DNA of 64,000 bases. It comes from Plumapathes pennacea (Eukaryota > Cnidaria > Anthozoa > Antipatharia > Myriopathidae). Of the stretch, positions 1 to 12,600 are shown one piece after another (the first letter of the stretch is position 1; each line of letters starts with the position of its first letter). The notes under the pieces are model-generated. The model had not been told where the DNA came from and made no database searches. It worked only from the letters and a program-made list of their open reading frames with translations. The DNA lies in the NCBI GenBank assembly GCA_964036295.1, contig OZ038465.1, positions 4,223,167 through 4,287,166 of the forward strand. The letters are read 5' to 3'. A program made the position numbers and the translations under genes.

Positions 1-340
1 AGAGCGTTTGGAGCCCATGCGGTGATCCCCTCTTTCAATTCACTTTATCGATCAAGAGTGGCAGAAAATCTCATAAGTTCCAACTAGTCTGGCTGCAACA
101 GTATCCTTGGATGGCTTATTCTAAGTACCTGGATGGTGCATTTTGTTTACATTGTGTTCTATTTGGCCGAAATACGAACAATGTGGGCAAGTTGGTGAAA
201 TTGCTGCTAACGTTTTGGACAAGCACCACCAGCTGATTCAAGAAACACTGTTATTACGAGAACCACAATTACGCAGTCCTTGCACTTCATGAAAGTTATG
301 AAATGCCGGGCTGTCCCAGTCGATCAGCAGCATAAGAAAC
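1..340 (+). pseudogene. hAT-type transposase fragment (TTF/ZMYM1-like zinc finger)
   Basis: A plus-strand reading frame from about base 30 carries residues such as HKFQ, WLQQYPWMAYSKYLDG and FCLHCVLFG, followed by LVKLLLTFW and FKKH. This is the pattern of the TTF-type zinc finger in hAT-family transposases and ZMYM1-like proteins (family knowledge). The frame has an in-frame TGA before FKKH and fades after about base 330, so this is a decayed fragment. It may continue to the left of the window. No terminal repeats were identified for it. Confidence 0.55.
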
Positions 341-354
341 GGACATGTTTGATC

Positions 355-460
355 CTTATGCTTATGTCGCCACTGTCTCTCTCTCTTATTCTTATGCTTA
401 TGCTTATGCACTAATGAGGACCAGGCTTATGCTTGTGCTTATGCTTATGCTTGCGTCGTA
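355..460. repeat. GCTTAT-type simple repeat
   Basis: Imperfect tandem copies of the hexamer CTTATG, interrupted by a short TCTC run. Translated on the minus strand it gives a meaningless KHKHKH run directly after the last exon of the membrane protein gene, so I treat it as intronic or downstream. Confidence 0.7.
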
Positions 461-485
461 TGTGTAAACCAGCCTTTGCACCTAC

Positions 486-3400
486 CCACTTCACCGTTGT
501 CCTGTGATCATTTGCAGCCAAGTCAATAACGATGTAAGCAAACAGCACTACAATGCCACAGATGTAGGCATACACCTCAAACTCTCTTTCCCTCAGCACT
601 CCATGGACAGCATAATATAGGACAAACACTGTAGAGGGGTGCAAACAACCAAAACATACAAAAAATATGAATAAATTTTGACTCACTGCATATAATCACC
701 AGCTGATGCTGATGAAAGTTTGTACAGAATCCATGCACTAATTATCCAATTATCAAGCCTTGAAAAATGCTAACACCTTGCATCTTAGGGTCGACTGACT
801 GTAATATATACATAACTGTCTCTTGTTCCAATCTTCCTTCACATTTTATAACAAAAATCACAAGATAATCCATAAATAACATTTTCACATACCTCTTTGC
901 AACAACTATATTTAAGAGTCCTAAGACATTCTATATTATTTTGTTAAATGCTGCAAAACATTGTTGTCTAGTCTTGTTAATCCCCTAAATTTCTAAAAGC
1001 TCCAATAACATATAACAAATTAAAGACAGTGAAACAAATACATACGTATATTTATAAACAGAATGATGGCAAATGTAAAGTCCGGTGTGTCTTTAGGAAG
1101 GGTAGCTAGTCTTTCAATCGTTAGACCAATTGATATGAAGGCATTTAAAACTGAGAGTGTGATGAAATACCACTCCTGCGGCTCCAACCTGCCAAAGGTT
1201 TTGAACTGAAGAGAACAAAATTAGTTTAAGAATAATGTAGAATTCTATAGTCTGTTCATCACTATATAGCTCTCTCATATTCTTTACAGTTTCAACATAT
1301 CTTCCCCCCCCCCCCCCCCCCCTCGCCCCGTGCGACTGAGGCCAAAATTTTAGGCCCTGTTTACATGGAGGGAGGGTGACCCTCCCATGAGGGACACCAT
1401 CCTAGAAGGGTCACCCTTCTCTATTGAAATTCCTTGTTCCGTTTACATGACAGGTAGGGTCACCCTAGAATCTCCTTGCTAGGGTAACCCTCCCAGCAGG
1501 GACAACTTTTGGTCATGTAAACGCTCGAGATAGGGTTACCCTCCCGCCTCCCGGCTAAATTTAGCAGTGCCAGGTAACCCGGCATATTTTGAAATGGCTT
1601 CTAGCGCTTGACCAGGAGAATATTTTAGATGTGTTATGCTTTCAAGATCGTTTGAACAGAATTTACAAGTCAGCAACAACAGTTTAGAAGCAGAACTGAT
1701 AGATTTTAAGTATTAAATTTGAGAAGGTGCTTGGCAACCTCATTCCCAGGCTCTTTCATCTCCCGGGCCCCACCCCCGAAGAAAGACCCTGGTTCAGGCT
1801 GGTCACGTGTTGGCCAGAATCTGGCCGGTTGCAAAAAAGGAAACCAAGGGAGGGGCCGTTAAGTCGGAAATTTACTTTACTTTGTCTACTGGGGAAAGAA
1901 ACATTTGGATATAAAAATTTAACACCTCCCATATAGTTTACACTGCATCTGAACAACAAGTCAAGTTGTTGCAGGCCTTGTAGTTCTGTGGGAGACCACT
2001 GCAAAAACGTATGCGGAAAACTGAGCTAATAAGGCACTTCTCGAAACAGCGAAAGAGTTTTACAGCAGCTTGTTGCCACAGAGCGAAGGTTTGCCGCATT
2101 TAATCTGCAGACCATGTGAAAGACGCCTCGACAACTTCAGAGCTTTCATAAAGGTAATTTCGAGAGTCAAGGCTCCTTCGGAAGGGTGAAAAGATGCATT
2201 TAAACATGAAGGCGCGCTATAAAGGGCCGTTGGCCACTTTCGACATAATATTTGCATAATGTTTGTTGAATCGCACGTGCGTCCACAGCGTTCAGAAGTC
2301 GCTCTGTCCATGAAATTTCTCTGCAGCAACTAAAAGTATACCTAAAATTAAACACATACGGGCAACTTTAATGTGGAGTCCTGGACGGAAGGGTTTGAAA
2401 CGAAATTTTTCTCTTGGCTGCCAAAATACATTTTGAATTTCACGGTGCAATGCGATGCATGGCTGCCCACCAAGCATATTTAATTTTTTACTTTGAAGAT
2501 TATTCTTGGATTTTACTCAAATTACACTCAAAATGAATGTTTATGTGATGGAAAATTGGTGAGACAACATTATCTTGTTTTGCGTGGTATTCAAGTACAA
2601 GGAAAACAAAATTTGGACATTTTTGGCTTTTTACTAATTAGGAGCTGTTGTCTCGGTCACTGTTGATTGACAAGTGGCTCTGTGCTTCCCTGGGAAGCAC
2701 CCTTTTATAGGAAGCTTGCCAAAAAGCATGGCTGATTTGTGTCGTTTGTGCTGGCCTCGTTTTGATTTGACAAACGCACAGCACGACAAATTTCTTTGAC
2801 AGGGGGACCCCTCCCAACGGATTATCTTTGTGAGCAAGGCACGTGACCAGCCTGAACCAGGGTCTTTCTTTGGGGGCGGGGGCCGGGAGATGAAAGAGCC
2901 TGGGAACGAGGTTGGGTGCTTGGCAGACTGTATGAATTAATTTGACGTGCCGACCGTGGGAAATAAGTACGGCGTCACGCATCGACACTTTTTTGAATGC
3001 AAAAGACTCTTGGTGAGATAACCCCAGGGATAGTGTTTGTCATGTAAAGGGGGGCTATCTTCTGACCCTTCTAGGAGGGTGTCCCTCCTGGGAGGGTCAC
3101 CCTCCTTCCATGTAAACAGGGCCTTAATTTGATTGAATCCTTAATTTCATCAGCAAAGCTGCATGATATAAAGTGTAAATGTCATACAAACTTTGCATTC
3201 ACTACGTCAAACCACACCACACCTCGCCACAATCAAAATTAAACCAAATCACACCAGATACAAAACAAATATCGAACAACACATCGACTAAAGAGCGTTG
3301 CATAGACACTAATTATATGATCATAAAGCAGAGCCGTTCAACTGGAACTGAACTGAACAATGTCAAATTTAGGGAGCTCGATATTACCTTTTGTAAAGAA

Positions 3401-3591
3401 CATCACTTTAACGATATATCCTACAAAAAATACTTGTCTATAAGTCTATGAACACAGCATTTCAGTTGCCCAACCTTGCCAAAGTTCGTAGTGGTCGTGG
3501 CATCTCTCACGCCATCACTGCTCGCACTCTCTCCTGACGCACTAAAGTCGTCTGCCGAAGAAATGATGTTCACTTTATCACTTTGTGCCAT
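486..3591 (-). CDS. Multi-pass membrane protein, three exons seen, 3' part not resolved
   Basis: Three minus-strand exons join with matching phases: 3475-3591 (39 codons, starts MAQSDKVN, ends phase 0), 1046-1205 (ends phase 1) and 486-628. The first exon is a soluble Ser/Asp-rich N-terminus. Exons two and three encode about three hydrophobic segments: one around YFITLSVLNAFISIGLTI, one crossing the exon junction (FAIILFINI/LFVLYYAVHGVL), and one around YICGIVVLFAYIVIDL. Short charged loops such as LREREFE separate them. I do not recognise the family. The donor after the third exon (TGG/GTAGGT) could be a few bases off, and any later exon lies to the left of the window or was missed. Intron 1 holds a PIF/Harbinger-like element. 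Confidence 0.6.
1353..3123. mobile_element. PIF/Harbinger-like DNA transposon, non-autonomous
   Basis: Both ends carry an inverted repeat of roughly 70 bp starting GGCCCTGTTTACATGGA. It is flanked by the 3-bp direct repeat TTA (1350-1352 and 3124-3126), which fits the PIF/Harbinger superfamily. Inside is a second inverted pair (about 1735-1815 against 2835-2925), so one element may sit within another. There is also a decayed plus-strand frame near 2065-2160 reading LPHLICRPCERRLDNF, which resembles a Cys-rich zinc-finger-associated segment. No intact transposase is visible. It lies in intron 1 of the membrane protein gene. Confidence 0.7.
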
Positions 3592-4789
3592 GACGAACAC
3601 GAAATGGTTCTTTTCGAAATATATGAGAAACCTCAGCCATGTATGTGACAACATGCAGCCACAACCTCATTCAGGGGACTGGGAATAGCAGGCTTGTCAC
3701 TTGCACTTTCGTGTTGACCAATGACCTACTATACAGGGGAGGGGAGGGAGAGGGGATTGTTTTTTTTTTTCAGAAAACTTCACCGCTGGGGTCACCAAAA
3801 ACTTCAGATACTTTCACATTTTGATGACCCTTTGAAGTTGCTACGATTGTTCCAGCGATCTTAGCTCCCAGGCCAGTTCGAGAGCAACCCCGCTGACACC
3901 CAACCTCCAGCAACACGGGGAAATTTCTGTAAATTTGGATTACGCGTTGAAGTTGTATCTGTTACTAGTCCGATCGAATTAAAAGTGATCCAGCGATCTT
4001 TTTTTTTTCTCCCCCCTTTTTTTGCACTGTTTTGCCCCCAGCCTTTCAATTGCACACTGACGATACACAGTTGAAATCTGCACCACAATGATGCTCCCGG
4101 GTTGGGGACATTTTCTGATGTGGTGTGGGGAGGATCGCGGGCGCCAAAACACCGACGGTCGGAAAGGCGGGAACTGAGCCTACTTCAAAACTTGCATGGC
4201 TGTGATTGGTCAGTACTAGATTGGCCGCTTGGCGATGGATCTAACTAAGGCTCCTATTCATTGATTGAACGACTCCCCGCAAACGCATAGTTTGGAGTAA
4301 TCAATTAAAAACGACTGATTTGTTTTGGAACGGCTCAGCCGTTCCTCACGCTTGGACCAGCTGGGAAAATTACGGCTTTGCTAGCGACTCTGATTCAGAC
4401 GCCCAACTTTTCATGAGCCGAATCCAATGCATAAATTATCAAAATATATTTTAACGTTTTTAATTTAATTTTCAGTTTGCGTCTGAATCAACAGGTAAAA
4501 TTAATTAATTTGAGTCGACCCAAATTCGAATTAAGTTCGGCTCATGAAAAGATCGGCGTCTGAACTGGTTCTAAATTTTGCATTTCTGTTTTTCACCTTT
4601 TTTTGTTCTGACTCGTCAAACCTCAGTACCAGGCTGTTGGCGTTTTCACACACAACAGGTAGTTATCACCTGGTTAATATTTAATCTACACCGCACCCTG
4701 TGCTCGGGGAAAGCATAAACAGTTGGAATTCTGTGCCCCGGTAGGCTGCAGGAAAAATAGTCTCTGAGGATTAAGCCTTTCTAGACACG

Positions 4790-5074
4790 ATGGCCGACGA
4801 AGAAACTCAACCTCCAGCGGAAGGCGAGGAAGAAAAGAAAGAGGAAGGCGAAGGAGAAAAGAAAGAGGAGGGCGAAGGAACGGCAGAAGGCGAAGGAGAA
4901 AAAGCCGAAGAGAAAGGAGACGCTGAGAAACCCGCTGCAGAAGGCGAAGGCGGCGGAGGCGAGGAGAAAAAGGACGATGAAAAAAAGGACGACGGTGGAG
5001 GAGAGAAGAAAGAACCAGAAAAAGCGAATGGCCTGCCGGAGGAAGAGGAAGGTTGTTGCTGTGTTGTGATTTAG
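4790..5074 (+). CDS. Small Glu/Lys-rich protein with C-terminal CAAX-like box
   Basis: A single uninterrupted 94-codon frame starts at ATG (MADEETQPPAEGE). It consists almost wholly of Glu, Lys, Gly, Ala and Asp, mostly EGEGEKKEE-like runs. It ends in EEEEGCCCVVI followed by TAG. The last four residues, CVVI, fit a prenylation (CAAX) box with Ile at the end, and the two preceding cysteines could be palmitoylated, so I infer a disordered, membrane-anchored protein like GAP43/BASP1/paralemmin in style, though not shown to be homologous. No splice sites are needed. The antisense frame is long only because it mirrors this low-complexity region. The 3' UTR probably runs to around 5730. Confidence 0.7.
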   Translation: MADEETQPPAEGEEEKKEEGEGEKKEEGEGTAEGEGEKAEEKGDAEKPAAEGEGGGGEEKKDDEKKDDGGGEKKEPEKANGLPEEEEGCCCVVI

Positions 5075-6692
5075 CACCTGTACCTTCCATGTTTTTGCTG
5101 GATGCACCACCCCAAACCCGATCTGAATGCGACGGTTTGGCAAAGCTGGGTTGACATTTTAATCACAGAATATGAATCAGCGGTAGATTTTGTAGACAAA
5201 GTGTGGAAAAACCAGTTGGGCAACGGGGACTAGAACAGCCTGCGGACTTGAAGACCTCCGGGAAACTATACTGCAGGTACTTGTGGGAATTTAAAATAGA
5301 ATCGTGAGTACATCTTGCGACTTTGCGAATCAAGTCAGCGTCCAGTTCACAGGAAACAAGATGCTGCAAGACCGCAAGCTTAAGTTTGAACTACAGACAA
5401 CTGAAGTATTTTGAAGATCGACCACACCCTACTAAGCACACCAAGTACAGTCGCACGCACACTTGAGAATCAAAACAGAAGTTACACAGTATATTTTGGA
5501 TGTAATCTATATCTATATATAAATCAGTTTGACACTCGGTTCAAAATTTCTCTAGTTTTGTTTGTGTCCTTAGTATATTTTGTTTTTGGCATTTACGGAG
5601 TCTTACTCTGTTCTTTTTTTAGTCAGCATTTTTTTATAGCAGTGTTCGTGCTTGTGGCATTTGGGCCGTGAAACTTATGCCTTTGTACTTTAATATTAAT
5701 GTTCTACGGGTATCTATTAAATGTTAATGGTGTTTTGATGCTGCGTAACTTGCTCGCTTGTTCTTAACTCCATTCGGTAACGCGACTAAAACGAAACGGC
5801 ACTTAATACTGTAAACTTCTACATGCACGATGCACGACCAATATATGGCTGGAGAAGAATTAAGCAAATACGGCTAAGTACACATAAAATAATCAATTAT
5901 CAGTTTTGGCTCTTTATTATGGAGAAGTGCTTTACTTGCAGACCTTAAACAGGGCATTTATCAAGGACAACGCTAAACAAATTTACCTATTTTGTGAGCT
6001 TTTAATCGCCTCATTCGCTGCTTAAATTTCTCGCAGCGAGTGGGATGATTGATTACAGGTCCAACAAACGATGTTTGAATTGCAAATATCGTGGCTCTGA
6101 CAGCGAACTGAATAATAATCACTGCAGAAAGCTGATATAATAGCTGCTGTATTAAATGTCAGCGAAGTAAAAGGAGCGATTCTCGTGGTTTTACACTGTT
6201 ACCATTCGTCGTACGGTTTCACTGTCTTTACCCTCGATTCACCTGTTCATGACAAATGACCTCACGGACTAATTTGAAAATGCTCCCTAGTTTGGCGAAC
6301 AGTCCACCCGCACAACTAATGAGACAATAAAATGAGAACCACAAGAGTCATGGCACAGAGTACCAGTAAAAAATACATAATAGCCCAACCACATATCTCG
6401 GGATATCCAACAGAGGTAAAATAGTAAAGAAATTCATTTAGCTAGCAAAAGATGACCGCAAAACAATGGTTTTGGTTGACGTATTAACTCGAAGTTTATG
6501 TTGATACAGAATAATGCACAAAAAAATATTGCTCTTCCGAGAACAACTAGCACTTCGTCCGAAGCAAACTGACCGTCTGAAGGTACTAGAACAAAAGCAG
6601 AGTTAGCACATGCGCACAACCCAACCAAGGCCAAGGAACTTGGAAAGGCCGAGCTTCTGTACGTTAAGGCACTTCACAACATCGTCATTTTA
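5075..6692. other. UTR and intergenic sequence
   Basis: This stretch lies between two convergent genes. The left part should be the 3' UTR of the CAAX-box gene. The right part should hold the 3' UTR of receptor 1: an AATAAA on the minus strand lies about 20 bases past its stop (near 6671) and another near 5910. I see no coding exon, RNA gene or mobile element here. Confidence 0.5.
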
Positions 6693-9600
6693 TTACGGGG
6701 CCTCTAGCTGCAAATCTACTTCAAAATCTTCCGTAGACTTCGCATTTGGTGGGTCCGCTCCATTGTCATTTGAGTCCGGGCCCTCCAGAACATTATACTC
6801 GGGAGACGAAGAATTGTCGGGATCCTCGGAAATGGGAGAATCTCCCTCGGATTTTTCCGTAAGATTCGCATTTGGTCGGTCATTTGAGTCTGGGACCTCT
6901 AGCACATAATACTCGGGAGCCGAAGAATTGTCGGGATCCTCCGAAATGTGTAAGTCTGCCTCAGAATCTTCCATAGAATTCGCATTTGTTTGGTCCACCG
7001 TATTGTCCTTTGAGTCCGGACCCTCAAGCACATAATACTCGGGAGACGAAGAGTTGTCGGGATCCTCTGAAATGTGCAAATCTGCCTCAGAATCTTCCAT
7101 AGAATTCGCATTCGTTCGGTCCACTCCATTATCCTTTGAATCCGGGCCCTCGAGAACATAATACTCGGGAGCCAAAGAATTGTCGGGATCCTCTGAAATG
7201 TGCGAATCTGCCTTAGAATCTTCTATAGACTTCGCATTTGGTGGGTCCACTCCATTGTCGTTTGAGCCCGGGCCCTCAAGCACATAATACTCGGGAGACG
7301 AAGAATTGTCGGGATCCTCTGAAATGTGCGAATCTGCCTCAGAATCTTCTATAGACTTCGCATTTGGTGGGTCCACTCCATTGTCATTTGAGCCCGGGCC
7401 TTCAAGCACATAATACTCCGGAGACGAAGAATTGTCGGGATCCTCGGAAATGGGAGAATCTCCCTCGGATTTTTCCGTAAGATTCGCATTTGGTCGGTCA
7501 TTTGAGTCTGGGCCCTCTAGCACATAATACTCGGGAGCCGAAGAATTGTCGGGATCCTCCGAAATGTGCAAATCTGCCTCAGAATCTTCCATAGAATTCG
7601 CATTTGTTTGGTCCACCGTATTGTCCTTTGAGTCCGGACCCTCAAGCACATAATACTCGGGAGACGAAGAGTTGTCGGGATCCTCTGAAATGTGCAAATC
7701 TGCCTCAGAATCTTCCATAGAATTCGCATTCGTTCGGTCCACTCCATTGTCTACTGGGCCCTCAAGAACATAATACTCGGGTGCCGAAGAATTGTCCGGA
7801 TCCTCCGAAATGGGAGAATCTCCCTTGGGAGATTTTTGCTCCACTTCACTTTCATTTGAGTCCGGGCCCTCTAGAACGTAGTAGTCTGGAGATGACGGAG
7901 TTTCGTGAACCTCAGAGGAGCCTAAAAAAGAGGTACCCGAACTGGTTTCATTTTTATTACCTGCTTCAGTTTGGTTGGCTCCATTGTCTCTATTCTGTGA
8001 CACGCTCGTCGACGGGTCGACTGTCTCACTATTATGCCCAAGCTCATGTGGAATATCGCATTCAGAAACAAGGTCTGCTGCAGATCAAGAACAAGAAAAT
8101 CGTTTTGAGAACGTGAAATCGGAATTAAGAAAGTAAAATCGATCACTGTGAGAAGTGAAAGGTCGAGAGAGGATCGGTTAGCGAAAATAGGTTACAAGGG
8201 TTTTTATTCTTCTTCTAAAACAATGTTAAATCTGTACCTGGTATTTTTGTCCCATTTACTGTTTTCAAACAGTGTTCCTTTTGTTTTGGTAACTAAGACA
8301 CAGGGAGAAAAACAGAAATGTAGAACAGTGTTTGTTACGGTATTATTACGTAAGCTTGTTGTTGTTGTTTGTTATAAATAATCACGTAGCGTTGTTGTTG
8401 TTGTTGTTGTTGTTGTCTATTTGTTAGAAACTCGAGGATACCTTTTGTGATGCGGGGTAGGTTCCGGTGTAACAGTCTGTTTTGGTCCCCTGACCAGAAT
8501 GTCCCCCAACCCCCCGAATATTTTTGCCCTGGCTAAAATCTGGCCCAGGCTGCAATGTCCCAATTCTCCATGTTTGACACGTTCACTAACAACTTTTCAG
8601 CTTCAGCTTCACGAGTTTTACTGACATTTACCGAGTTTTTTGCCGACAGCTATCGGAATCTATCCAGTGATTTCTCTTAACCACGGCCGTTCGTTCGAAT
8701 CCACCAGAAAACAGGTTTCCTTCGTAGTTGTGGGGGGGGGGGGGGGGGGGGGGGGGATAGGGGGCAATAAATTGCATAGTCTTTTATAATATGATATACA
8801 TCTCTCAACATATGGGAGAAGTGTGCAATTGTAAGCTTTACCTGCTTGGAAACTGGACCAGTGAGTGAAGCGTAAAACGACTCTCTCTTGCTGCCGGGGT
8901 TGAGATCCTCGTACACCGACTGCTTTCTGACTTGCGTATCAGGTTCCTTCTTTTTAACTTTGGTCTTCTTAGTCCCTTTCGCCAGGCTGTGGTACACGGA
9001 ACAGTCCGTATCGTCTGCAGTTGAATATATTAATACTTTTAATGGATGGCATACCAAGCTGACGCTGCGGTCACCTTAGTTTTTTAGTCAGCGGTCATTG
9101 CACACAAATGTGGATTGAAATGCAGATTTTGTATTTGAGCATAACACTCGTACAATCTCAAAACCTATGCAACAATCTAATACTAGGACTTGGGTCTCCA
9201 CTATAAGTTAGTTCAATGCATTTCCTATAACGTACATTGCGCACAAGAAAAATGGGGTTTGCACACGATGTGGAGTTTTACCTTTACAAGAACTCTAACT
9301 AAAGGAAGTGACGTCAAGAACGTGTACATGAGGTGAATTGGCACCGGGACGTCACTTCCGTTTGTCAACGGTCATCACCATTAGTGTGAGTAGCACATTA
9401 CATTGTGTACAAGGCATGCGTTTCTTTCGTACACTGCTGAATGCTGTCAAAAATATTTTGAACCAAGGAACGTATTGTATTACTCGAATATAGGGTCATC
9501 TTAGTTCAGGTACGCAAAGATTTATGGACTTTTTGTTTCTGATTGCAATTTTTTGGTAGAGCTGATTGGCCGAGCAAAGTAACGACAGCAATCTGAAGTT

Positions 9601-12600
9601 TAGCCAATCATTCCACCACCTGAACACCCACCTATTTGATCCCTCGAGAAAATCTCTCCCGGTTTCAAATCCTCGTAGTGGCTGAGCCGTCTCGTCTTCT
9701 TCTTCTTCTTTCCTTGCCCCACTGGACTCCCTGGTAGTGGATCTGTAAATTTTCTTGATCTCGGCAGAGGGGCAAAAGCAGGGTTGCAAAAGGAAAACTC
9801 GTACATATCATTCCCTGAGAAAAATGAGAAAGAAAAAATAATAGGTGGAAACGACAATGAGGTCTCGTCTATAATACTCCATATTTCTTGGCATTCGATT
9901 AATCTTTTATTGAAGTCAGTATTCAGCGATTAGCCATCCAACATTAATTATCAATATCTAGATTTTCTAATGTTCTACAAAAACAACTGATTTTGAAAGT
10001 CAGAGAAAACCTCGCAAATACTCCTGTTTTCTGAAGTGAGCCATCTTGGCCTAAATTCAGATCATTATACATTCACCATGAGCACGTCCTGGCGCACGAA
10101 ATCCAATCTCCGGAACTTCATCGTAGTCTGGTTCATTTGAATAAAGATTCTGAGAAGAAGAAAAGTAGTAATTAGTAACATGCAATCACTCTACGTGGAA
10201 TTCTGATTCACAGACTGGTGATTTACCGTGTGCTGTTCAGTTGAAACCCCCTCAATATAACTTTAGGAGTGTTGTTTGAAATGCTATTTGTGAGAGACAA
10301 AATAACATATGATATGAACTAGACTCATACCTGTCTACTGGCAACAGGATTGTGTATAACTGAAAAAAGGGAGCAAAAATACAATCAGATCAATATAATA
10401 CAGTTAATTATCCAACTCCGATCCAACATTAAGTCTCTCATAGTTCAAGACTGCTGTAAAATATATAGTACATACAACAATATAGTATTTGAGGCAAACA
10501 GTATATTCAAGCAATTGAATCAAACATACCAGTAACGTTGTAGTTGTTATGCCTCCTCCTATCATCACACAGCAGAAATAAGAATAACTCAGAGGCATAA
10601 CACACCAAAAATATAAACTACTTAATAAATAAATTATTAATATTACCATATCTAGTTATACAGGCCAGATATGTGCACATTCAGATCTTGCTCTGCTATG
10701 ACAAGCATTTTGACTACTTCATTCACTTGTACCACCTTTGTGGACATATTTTGTAACTTTTTACATATTTTATAACTTTATGACATATTTTGTAGCTTTA
10801 TGACATTTTTTGTAACTTTATAACAAAATTCTCACAAATTTTGGACAAGTCATGTGTGATCATTCAACTGCAAACTAAGATTACGTTAATTTGTGCTTCT
10901 TATTTTAGGATCATAAATACTTGAAATCAATTTATGGGTTAAGTTTAAAGAACTTTTTCTGCTGGTCAATAAATTCCCTCAAATACATACCTCCGCCTCT
11001 GCCACAGGATCAGTAATATAACAATCCACATGACTGAAATGCCCACAAGTGCACCAATAATTGCCACAATTGCAATGCCAACTTTAGTTGACAAATTATT
11101 TTTCCCATTCCCCTGATGACTGTCACTTGATGGTGGAGAAGAATATGCCTTACGGACCTTTTTGAACATAGCAAATAAGAAGATTTGTTGTTAAACAAAA
11201 TAACAAAAAAAAAACAGGGATGCTGCTATTAATAATGCAAATTAATATACAGATGGCATGTTTGCATCAGAGATCAATATAGATGTAGGCTGGGGAATCC
11301 TGTAATTGAGCAGTACAAAATAATAGCCTTGAGAAGGAATAATTAATTCTTTCCAAAAAAAAATGCCACCAAACTAAAAACTATACAAGCATTTTCTCTA
11401 AAACTTAGCATTTACACTAATATTAAAGTGTTCATTTCTGCAGCTACCTCATAAGCAAGGCTGGTGTTTGTCCATAAGTTATGCATTATCTATAAACACA
11501 AAAAAAAACCTGTCTGGATCTTTTTCAGTTTAAATATTTGGCAAAAAGTAACCTTTGTTAGTCTCTCACCCTGCTTGGAGTTTTAGTGCTTCTTGAAAGC
11601 ATCCCACCTTGTGTTGAGATAGCAACCTGACCATGTTTTGTACCTAAAATGCACATACATATAATTTACTATTTGCTGAACCTACATTAACATGGGAAAT
11701 TTAATTGCAAAATTCACTAAATTCTGACAGTTTATCATACCTTACTTAAAAGTAATACTAACTTGTTAATGTTCCACTGGCTTTAAAAATCAAGCATCTT
11801 CTCACTATCTGTGCATCCTGTGTCCAGCAAGAAAAAGTCACTTTTATTATGTATCCTGCTCCTGCAGAGTCAAGGTCAGGACCACCACAAATCTGAAATG
11901 TTGGAAGAGGAGAGAAATGTCAGATCACAGTGTCTGCATTTCTTTGCTCATATTGCATGTTATGGTATGTTTTTTTCCAAAGAAGGAGGATGGTGGCTCA
12001 TGAGATAGCTGGGCAATGCATTGTTAATCAGGTCTAGTAATCATTTACCAAAAAAGTCAGGTGTAAGTCCCATGCATTACTGTTTTCTTACAAAATATAT
12101 AATTAATATTATCCTACTGCTACTAAGTTTGTCTTACACAAAAACATAATATATAAAAATGTAGGGTTTTTTTTTTTGCTAGTCTTCATAAGACCTTCCA
12201 AGACCTGGTCAAGATCTTGCTAATTCAAAATTGTATAAGATCTTGTAAGATTTTGTCACATTGTTGAAAGATCAGCAAAGATTTATCAGGCCAAGATCAG
12301 GTCAAGATCTAGCTTTTATTTTGGATAGGTATATTGCAAAATACTGTTGAGCGGCCAGCTGCCAGATCTCAGATAAGATAAAGCCAAGATCATAGCTAAA
12401 CTCCTGCAAGATCTTAGCTAAGATTTTCAACATGGAAACTACAGTCTACTACATGCCATTCTCATGAAACCACAACCACAAGCTGTACTTTTTTGGCACC
12501 TTACTGTGCATATATAAAATAATTCACCTGCAGAGAAGATCCATTGATAGACACTGGACCAATTCTTTTATCTCCTGGAGAAGATACTGGTAGCTCTTTG

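Noticed and set aside
3179-3451. Plus-strand 90-codon frame
   Set aside because: Biased composition, no splice logic, and it overlaps an intron just past the end of a transposon.
4686-5143. Minus-strand Leu/Phe-rich frames opposite the CAAX-box gene
   Set aside because: They are the reverse of GAA/AAG/GAG-rich codons. The plus strand has the ATG, the stop and a meaningful C-terminus.
6899-7747. Arg/Ile-rich frames overlapping the repeat array
   Set aside because: They are shifted readings of the same minisatellite; the YYVLEGP frame is open for the whole exon and joins upstream exons in phase.
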